Positions 39,613-44,233 of a stretch of DNA of 44,233 nucleotides are shown here, in pieces. Made by a program: the position numbers and the translations under genes. Source of the stretch: Streptomyces sp. Ru73 (GTDB taxonomy: Bacteria; Actinomycetota; Actinomycetes; Streptomycetales; Streptomycetaceae); the NCBI RefSeq assembly GCF_002920575.1, contig NZ_PQSQ01000068.1, forward strand, positions 1 through 44,233. Reading direction: 5' to 3'. Each line of letters starts with the position of its first letter. Within the stretch, counting starts at the first letter, position 1. The notes under the pieces are model-generated. The model had not been told where the DNA came from. It searched no databases and saw only the letters and a program-made list of their open reading frames with translations.

Positions 39613-41280
39613 TCACCATGTTCCTTCGCCTTCCTGGGCTCCCGGTCCCTCCCGGGCCGCTCGGCGCAGTTCGGTCTTGAGGACCTTGCCGCTCGCGTTG
39701 CGGGGCAGTTCCGGTACGAGGTGGAAGCGGCGCGGCACCTTGAAGTTGGCGAGCCGCTCCCGCGCCCAGGCGGTGAGCGCGTCCGGCGTGGGCGGCTCCT
39801 CGGCGGGATCGGGCACGACGAACGCGACGCCGACCTCGCCGAGCCGTTCGTCCGGGGCGCCCACGACGGCGACCTCGGCGATGCCGGGATGGCCGCCGAG
39901 CGCGTGCTCCACCTCCGCCGGATAGGCGTTGAAGCCGCCGACGACGTACATGTCCTTCAGTCGGTCGGTGAGCGTCAGATAGCCCCGCTCGTCCAGTACG
40001 CCCACGTCACCGGTGTGCAGCCAGCCGTCGGGGTCGACGGCGCGCGCGGTGGCCGCCGGGTCGTCGAGGTAGCCGGCCATGACGTGGTGGCCGCGGGTGA
40101 CCACCTCACCCGGCCGGCCGGGCGGCAGCACGCGCCCGTCGTCCGGCGCCACGATCCGCAGTTCGGTGCCGGGCAGCGCGACGCCGACGGTGCGGGCGAC
40201 CGTCGCGGCATCCGCTCCGGCCGGGCAGATGGAGACCACCCCGGTCGACTCGCTGAGCCCGTAGGCGGTGAAGACGTCCGTGGCGCCCAGCTCCCGGCGG
40301 ATCTCCTCGATGAGCGCGGTGGGGATCATGGCGGCACCGGTACCGGCCAGCCGCAGCGCCGACAGGTCGTACCGGGCGCGCTCGGGGTGGCGGACGAGGC
40401 CGTGGAAGACGGTCGGCGGCCCGAGGAGCACGCTCACCCGCTCCTCGGCCATCCTGCGCAGCACCCGCCCCGCGTCGAAGACGGGCTCGGGGAGCATCGT
40501 CACGCCGCGCAGCAGGCAGGCCAGCACCCCGGCCTTGTAACCCATCGTGTGGAAGAAGGGGTTGACCAGCAGATAGCGGTCGCCCGCGCGCAAGGTCACG
40601 GTGCGTGACCAGCTCTCGTAGACCCGGATCGTCTGCCCGTGCGTGATCATCACGCCCTTGGGGCGGCCCGTGGTGCCCGAGGTGTAGAGGATGTCGGAGA
40701 GGTCACCGGGGCGTACGGCGGCGGCCCGCGCGGCCCGTTCGGCGTCCGGGACAGCAGCGCCCGCGGCCAGGTACGCGTCCCAGGAGACGGTCCCGTACGC
40801 CGGCGCCGCGGACCCGGGCTCCTCGCGCAGCACCACGGTGGTGCGCAGTCCGCCGAGGTCGGCGCCCGAGTCGTGCAGCATCGCCACGTAGTCCGTGCCG
40901 AGGAAGCCGCGCTCGGTGAGGAGCAGCCGGGCACCGCTGCGCCGGATGATGTCGGCGGCCTCCGCTGCCTTGTAGCGGGTGTTCACCGGCACCAGCACGG
41001 CACCGGCCGAGACCGCGCCGAGCGCCGCCACGATCCACTGCCGGCTGTTCGGCGCCCACACCGCTACCCGGTTACCGGGGCGCACACCGTGCGCGAGCGC
41101 CGCCCGCGCTGCCGCGTGCACCTCGTCCCGCAGCCGTGTGAAGCTCCACCGGGTCTCGCCGTCGGCCAGCGCCTCGGCCTCCCCGTACGCGGCCGCGGCG
41201 TGGTCCACCAGCCGCGCGACGGTGTCCGGACCCGCCGGCCCCGGCTCTGCCGTCCGGCGGCCGTCCTCGCTCCTCGCCAT
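39613..41280 (-). CDS. acyl-CoA ligase (AMP-binding enzyme)
   Basis: A 555-residue ANL enzyme. The P-loop is YTSGTTGRPKGVMI, A5 is AYGLSESTGVVS, and A7/A8 are GWLHTGDVGVLDERGYLTL and LKDMYVVGGFNAYPAEVE. The catalytic Lys is in NASGKVLKTELRR. The closest style is the FadD3/FadD-like ligases for short or ring-derived acids. GGAGG lies 5 bases before ATG 41280; GTG 41283 is the adjacent alternative. It diverges from PadR-2. Its last codons are duplicated as a remnant near 35840. It likely supplies CoA esters to the acyl-CoA dehydrogenases on the other side of PadR-2. Confidence 0.9.
   Translation of the reverse strand: MARSEDGRRTAEPGPAGPDTVARLVDHAAAAYGEAEALADGETRWSFTRLRDEVHAAARAALAHGVRPGNRVAVWAPNSRQWIVAALGAVSAGAVLVPVNTRYKAAEAADIIRRSGARLLLTERGFLGTDYVAMLHDSGADLGGLRTTVVLREEPGSAAPAYGTVSWDAYLAAGAAVPDAERAARAAAVRPGDLSDILYTSGTTGRPKGVMITHGQTIRVYESWSRTVTLRAGDRYLLVNPFFHTMGYKAGVLACLLRGVTMLPEPVFDAGRVLRRMAEERVSVLLGPPTVFHGLVRHPERARYDLSALRLAGTGAAMIPTALIEEIRRELGATDVFTAYGLSESTGVVSICPAGADAATVARTVGVALPGTELRIVAPDDGRVLPPGRPGEVVTRGHHVMAGYLDDPAATARAVDPDGWLHTGDVGVLDERGYLTLTDRLKDMYVVGGFNAYPAEVEHALGGHPGIAEVAVVGAPDERLGEVGVAFVVPDPAEEPPTPDALTAWARERLANFKVPRRFHLVPELPRNASGKVLKTELRRAAREGPGAQEGEGTW
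39656..39689. repeat. 34-bp copy shared with 35840-35873
   Basis: Identical to 35840-35873 in the same orientation. It forms part of the ligase 3' end, and the pair brackets the restriction-modification gene. Confidence 0.8.
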
Positions 41281-41436
41281 CACGCCCTCCGCTCCGCTGC
41301 CACGTCAGGCGGCGCCCATCGCGCCGTGCGGGCATCACACATGCGGCGCCGCCGCGGCGGCCAGCGCCGGCTCCCGGCCAGTGGGAGAAGGGCCGAGCGG
41401 CGCCGGACCCGTGGCGGGAGCCGGGCGGCCGCTCCC

Positions 41437-41442
41437 TAGACT
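41437..41442 (+). promoter_or_regulatory. -10 box TAGACT of a leaderless promoter
   Basis: TAGACT ends 6 bases before the GTG of PadR-2. No ribosome site is present, which supports a leaderless message like that of PadR-1. Confidence 0.5.
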
Positions 41443-41448
41443 GCCCGG

Positions 41449-42066
41449 GTGGCGGAAGAGACGAACGACGGCGAGCGGCAGCGGCTCCCGGCGACCAGCT
41501 GGGCGGTGCTCGGACTGCTCTCCTTCGGCGAGGAGCTGTCCGGCTACGACCTGAAGAAGTGGGCGGACTGGTCGCTGGGCTTCTTCTACTGGAGCCCGTC
41601 GTTCAGCCAGATCTACGGCGAGCTCAAACGGCTGGAGAAGGCCGGGTACGCCGCGTCGCGCACGGTCGTGCCGGAGTCCGGCACGCGCGGCAAGCGGGTG
41701 TACCGGATCACGGAGGAGGGCATGGCGGCGGTCCGCGCCTGGACGCGGGACGCGCCGGTCGAGCCGCCCGTACTCAAGCACGGCGTCATGCTGCGGCTCT
41801 GGCTAGGGCATCTGACCGGCCCCGACCGGATGCGGGACGTGCTCGGCCGGCACCAGGAGTACGCCGAGACCATGCGGCGGCGGGCCGCGGCGGACGCCGA
41901 GGGCGCCGGCACCGAGGACGCCTGGGCCTACACCGCGCTCACCCTGAAGTGGGCGGAGCGGTACTACGCCGCCGAGCGCGACCGGGCGGCCGCGATGCTG
42001 GCCGACCTGGCCGCACTGGAGGAACGGTACGACGACGAGGCGGAGGGGCGGGGCGAGGAGTCCTAG
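41449..42066 (+). CDS. PadR family transcriptional regulator (PadR-2)
   Basis: A 205-residue regulator closely similar to PadR-1 throughout: TSWAVLGLLSFGEELSGYDL, SFSQIYGELKRLEKAGY, GKRVYRITEEG, PVEPPVLKHGVMLRLWLGHL. It is the better placed of the two to control the ligase (divergent, 168 bp away) and perhaps the dehydrogenases. GTG 41449 is leaderless by the nearby TAGACT. Its TAG stop overlaps the stop of the converging acyl-CoA dehydrogenase: the two share the palindrome CTAG at 42063-42066. An internal His/Tyr-rich helix (WAERYYAAERDRA) ends the Vir domain. Confidence 0.9.
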   Translation: MAEETNDGERQRLPATSWAVLGLLSFGEELSGYDLKKWADWSLGFFYWSPSFSQIYGELKRLEKAGYAASRTVVPESGTRGKRVYRITEEGMAAVRAWTRDAPVEPPVLKHGVMLRLWLGHLTGPDRMRDVLGRHQEYAETMRRRAAADAEGAGTEDAWAYTALTLKWAERYYAAERDRAAAMLADLAALEERYDDEAEGRGEES

Positions 42067-43193
42067 TCGGCTTCCGGGGACGAGCAGCCCTGGCCGCTCG
42101 CCGGGCGCGAGCAGCGCTCGCCCAGCCCCAGTTCGGCGGCCAGCCGGGCCCGGTGGTGCTGTGGCGGGCCGAAGAGCTGACCGGTGCCGTGCGCGCGCTT
42201 GAAGTAGCGGTGTGCCGGGTGCTCCCAGGTGATGCCGATGCCGCCGTGCAGCTGGATCATCTCGCCCGCCACCGCCGAGAACGCCTCCGAGCAGACCGAC
42301 TTGGCGACGGCCGCCGCCCAGGACAGCCCCTCCGTACCGGCCGCCGCCGCGAACGCCGCGCCCAGCGCGGCCGACCGGGCCGACTCCACCAGGACGTACG
42401 CGTCCGCCAGCCGGTGCTTGACCGCCTGGAACGAGCCGATGGGGCGGCCGAACTGCACGCGGTCCCTGGCGTGCGCGACGGTCAGCTCCAGACAGCGTTC
42501 GGCCGCGCCCACCTGCTCGGCGGCCAGCGCCGTACAGGCCATGTCCCGTACGTGCGACAGGACCCGCTCGCCGTCGCCCTCGGCGCCGATCAGCCGCCCC
42601 TGTGCACCGTCGCACACCACCGTGGCGAGTGGCCGGGTCTGATCCATCGTCACCCCTGCCGCACGCCGGACGCGCGGGTCATCCACCGCCACCTGGAACA
42701 GCGACACCCCGGCACCGGTACGGGCCGCCACCAGCAGCACATCGGCCGCCGCCCCGTCCAGCACGTACTCCTTGGCGCCGGTGAGCCGCCACGTTCCGCC
42801 GGAGCCCGGCACCGCCTCCACGCTGACCGCCGCCGGGTCCCACGCGCCCCGCTCCGCCCAGGCCAGCGCCCCGACGGTCCGCCCCTCGGCCAGCCCCGGC
42901 AGCAGCTCCTTGCAGGCCGCCCGGTCACCGGAGGCCAGCAGCGCCCCCACCGTCAGCACTGCCGACCCCAGGAACGGCACGGGACTCAGCGCCCGCCCCA
43001 ACTCCGCCATGACCACGTGCACTTCGCGTGCGCCGTACCCCGAGCCGCCGTACTCCTCGGGGACGGCGAGCCCCGCGACACCGATCTGCTCCGTCAGCGG
43101 CCGCCAGGCCGCAGCGCCCTCGTGACGTGTGAGCAACACCCGTACGGCTGCCCGCAGTTCTTCCTGCTCCTCCGTCAGTGACAGTTCGCTCAT
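42063..43193 (-). CDS. acyl-CoA dehydrogenase, FadE28/29-like subunit
   Basis: A 376-residue member of the acyl-CoA dehydrogenase family. Conserved blocks are GVAGLAVPEEYGGSGYGARE, RVQFGRPIGSFQAVKHRLAD, and EMIQLHGGIGITWEHPAHRY. The loop that carries the catalytic Glu in MCAD reads GTGQLFGPPQHHRARLA here, with no Glu. This form is common in heteromeric (alpha2beta2) dehydrogenases that pair two unlike genes, as in steroid side-chain degradation. Its ATG overlaps the stop of the next gene (ATGA), so the two are translationally coupled. Ring or branched-chain acyl-CoA is a likely substrate type. Confidence 0.85.
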   Translation of the reverse strand: MSELSLTEEQEELRAAVRVLLTRHEGAAAWRPLTEQIGVAGLAVPEEYGGSGYGAREVHVVMAELGRALSPVPFLGSAVLTVGALLASGDRAACKELLPGLAEGRTVGALAWAERGAWDPAAVSVEAVPGSGGTWRLTGAKEYVLDGAAADVLLVAARTGAGVSLFQVAVDDPRVRRAAGVTMDQTRPLATVVCDGAQGRLIGAEGDGERVLSHVRDMACTALAAEQVGAAERCLELTVAHARDRVQFGRPIGSFQAVKHRLADAYVLVESARSAALGAAFAAAAGTEGLSWAAAVAKSVCSEAFSAVAGEMIQLHGGIGITWEHPAHRYFKRAHGTGQLFGPPQHHRARLAAELGLGERCSRPASGQGCSSPEAD

Positions 43194-44194
43194 GCCCCGG
43201 CCCCTTCCAGCACGCGGGTGCGGCAGGCGGCCGGAGTCCCCCAGGCCGACCGCAGCGCCCGGGCCTTGCGGATCCAGAGGGACAGATCCAGCTCGTCGGT
43301 GTAGCCGAGGGCGCCGTGCAGCTGGAGTGCGGTGCGGGCCGCCGCGTACGCCGCCTCGCCCGCCGCGACCTTCGCCGCCGGTACGTCGGTGGGATCGTCG
43401 GCCGCCAGCCCCAGCGCCGCCGCGTACAGCAGCGGCTCGGCGAACTCCACGCCGATGAGGGTGTCCGCCAGCCGGTGCTTCACCGCCTGGAACGACCCGA
43501 CCGGCACCCCGAACTGGGTCCGCTGCCGGACGTACTCGACCGTGCGCGCCAGCAGCGTGCGGGCCAGACCCAGCGCCTGCGCCGCCGTGGCCAGCGCGGC
43601 GACGTCGGCGGCATACGCGGCGGCGGCCCGCACCTCGGGCCCGCGCGCCAGTACGTCCCCGCCGACCGGCCTGGCCAGCCGGCGTGCCGGGTCGGCGGAC
43701 GGCTGCACGGGCCCCGCCGAGGCGGCCTGCCGCACGCAGTCGTCCCGCACGGCGAGGACCAGGTCGGCGGCGTCGGCGTCCAGTGCGTACGGGCTTCCGT
43801 CGATGCCGGGGGCGGGAGAGAGCAGGCAGAACGAGGCGACGGTCCGGCCGGTCGCGATGCCGGGCAGCAGCGCGGCCGCGGCCGCGTCGTCCCCCAGCCG
43901 GTCCAGGAAGGCCGCGGCCGCCACCGTCTCCACGACCGGCCCCGGCACCGCGTGCCGCCCCAACTCGCGGAAGGCAACTGCCAGTTCGACCGGCAGCGGG
44001 CTCACGCCTTCGTACTTCTCCGGCACGGCCAGGGCGAACACGCCGGCGTCGGCGAGCCGGGACCACAGTGCCCGGCCGGGGCCGCTGTCGCCGGTCGCCC
44101 AGGCGCGTACCACAGCGGGCGTGCCGGCCGCCGTGAGCAGGGCGTCCAGGGAGCGCGCGAAGTCCCGCTGCGCCTCGTCGAGGAGGAACCGCAT
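43190..44194 (-). CDS. acyl-CoA dehydrogenase, short partner subunit
   Basis: A 334-residue member, shorter than the usual 380 because the N-terminal and middle parts are compressed. Blocks present: FALAVPEKYEGVSPLPVE, RTQFGVPVGSFQAVKHRLAD, and TALQLHGALGYTDELDLSLW. The middle beta domain lacks the usual 'TEP..GSD' flavin loop. This suggests it may act as the partner subunit of a heteromer with the gene at 42063. ATG 44194 overlaps the preceding stop (TGATG) and has AAAGGA before it. It belongs to a coupled operon of at least three dehydrogenase-type genes. Confidence 0.83.
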   Translation of the reverse strand: MRFLLDEAQRDFARSLDALLTAAGTPAVVRAWATGDSGPGRALWSRLADAGVFALAVPEKYEGVSPLPVELAVAFRELGRHAVPGPVVETVAAAAFLDRLGDDAAAAALLPGIATGRTVASFCLLSPAPGIDGSPYALDADAADLVLAVRDDCVRQAASAGPVQPSADPARRLARPVGGDVLARGPEVRAAAAYAADVAALATAAQALGLARTLLARTVEYVRQRTQFGVPVGSFQAVKHRLADTLIGVEFAEPLLYAAALGLAADDPTDVPAAKVAAGEAAYAAARTALQLHGALGYTDELDLSLWIRKARALRSAWGTPAACRTRVLEGAGA

Positions 44195-44233
44195 CACCGG
44201 CGTCCTTTCGGCAGACCGAGCAGCCGCTCGGCG
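44194..44233 (-). CDS. 3' end of a further acyl-CoA dehydrogenase (partial)
   Basis: The last 12 residues before TGA (44196-44194) read AERLLGLPKGRR, the typical C-terminus of an acyl-CoA dehydrogenase (IAERLLGLPK). The stop overlaps the next gene's ATG in TGATG. The rest lies beyond the window. Confidence 0.6.
   Translation of the reverse strand, partial: AERLLGLPKGRR

Noticed and set aside
35885..39655. Prophage or transposon carrying the R-M gene
   Set aside because: No integrase, transposase or terminal inverted repeats were seen; only the duplicated ligase tail marks the borders.
1..44233. tRNA, rRNA, CRISPR arrays and insertion sequences
   Set aside because: None could be recognised by reading. 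A tRNA or Rfam scan would settle it.

Overview
The window is very GC-rich, uses GTG starts and AGGAGG-type ribosome binding sites freely, and encodes a rodlin (aerial-hypha surface protein). It also carries mycothiol-type enzymes and many TetR, PadR, IclR and GntR regulators. All of this points to the chromosome of a Streptomyces or close relative. No rRNA, tRNA, CRISPR array, integrase or transposase was seen.

Left part (1-9.3 kb): a fatty-acid-like degradation regulon. A TetR regulator (282-887) is followed by a SUKH-4-type protein, then acyl-CoA dehydrogenase, short-chain dehydrogenase and thiolase on the + strand. A metallo-beta-lactamase-fold hydrolase lies on the - strand, then enoyl-CoA hydratase and acyl-CoA ligase on the + strand. 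Five copies of AACGNNCGTT sit in the intergenic regions, two of them directly abutting near-identical -35/-10 promoters. The cluster therefore appears to be controlled together, probably by the local TetR protein. The genes would activate an acid to its CoA ester and shorten it by beta-oxidation.

Middle part (9.3-28 kb): an AAC(6')-like acetyltransferase and an orphan CD-NTase-like protein with two catalytic aspartates replaced by glycine. Next come a large glycosyltransferase, an IclR / acyl-CoA dehydrogenase / CoA-transferase group, and a Tat-exported cytosine-deaminase-like amidohydrolase. These are followed by a GNAT-like protein, a small membrane protein, a sugar-acid dehydratase with its GntR regulator, a ParE-type toxin-antitoxin pair, a CBS-domain protein and the rodlin. 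A HemK-like methyltransferase has an unusual leader, and two thiol-dependent enzymes follow.

Right part (28-44 kb): a YtcJ-type amidohydrolase and an APC permease whose 5' end carries a frameshift, divergent from a TetR regulator. Next are a PD-(D/E)XK-like protein, a dienelactone-hydrolase-like protein lacking its nucleophile, and an HSL-type esterase with its own operator-promoter. Two paralogous, apparently leaderless PadR regulators flank a lower-GC single-chain restriction-modification gene. The 3' end of an acyl-CoA ligase gene is present on both sides of this insert, intact on the right and as a remnant on the left. The window ends in a translationally coupled run of acyl-CoA dehydrogenase genes.

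The most unusual theme is a set of proteins with changed catalytic residues: the CD-NTase, the dienelactone-hydrolase-like protein and the methylase motif of the R-M enzyme. These sit beside a frameshifted permease and a truncated ligase copy. No complete, clearly new multi-gene system could be demonstrated.
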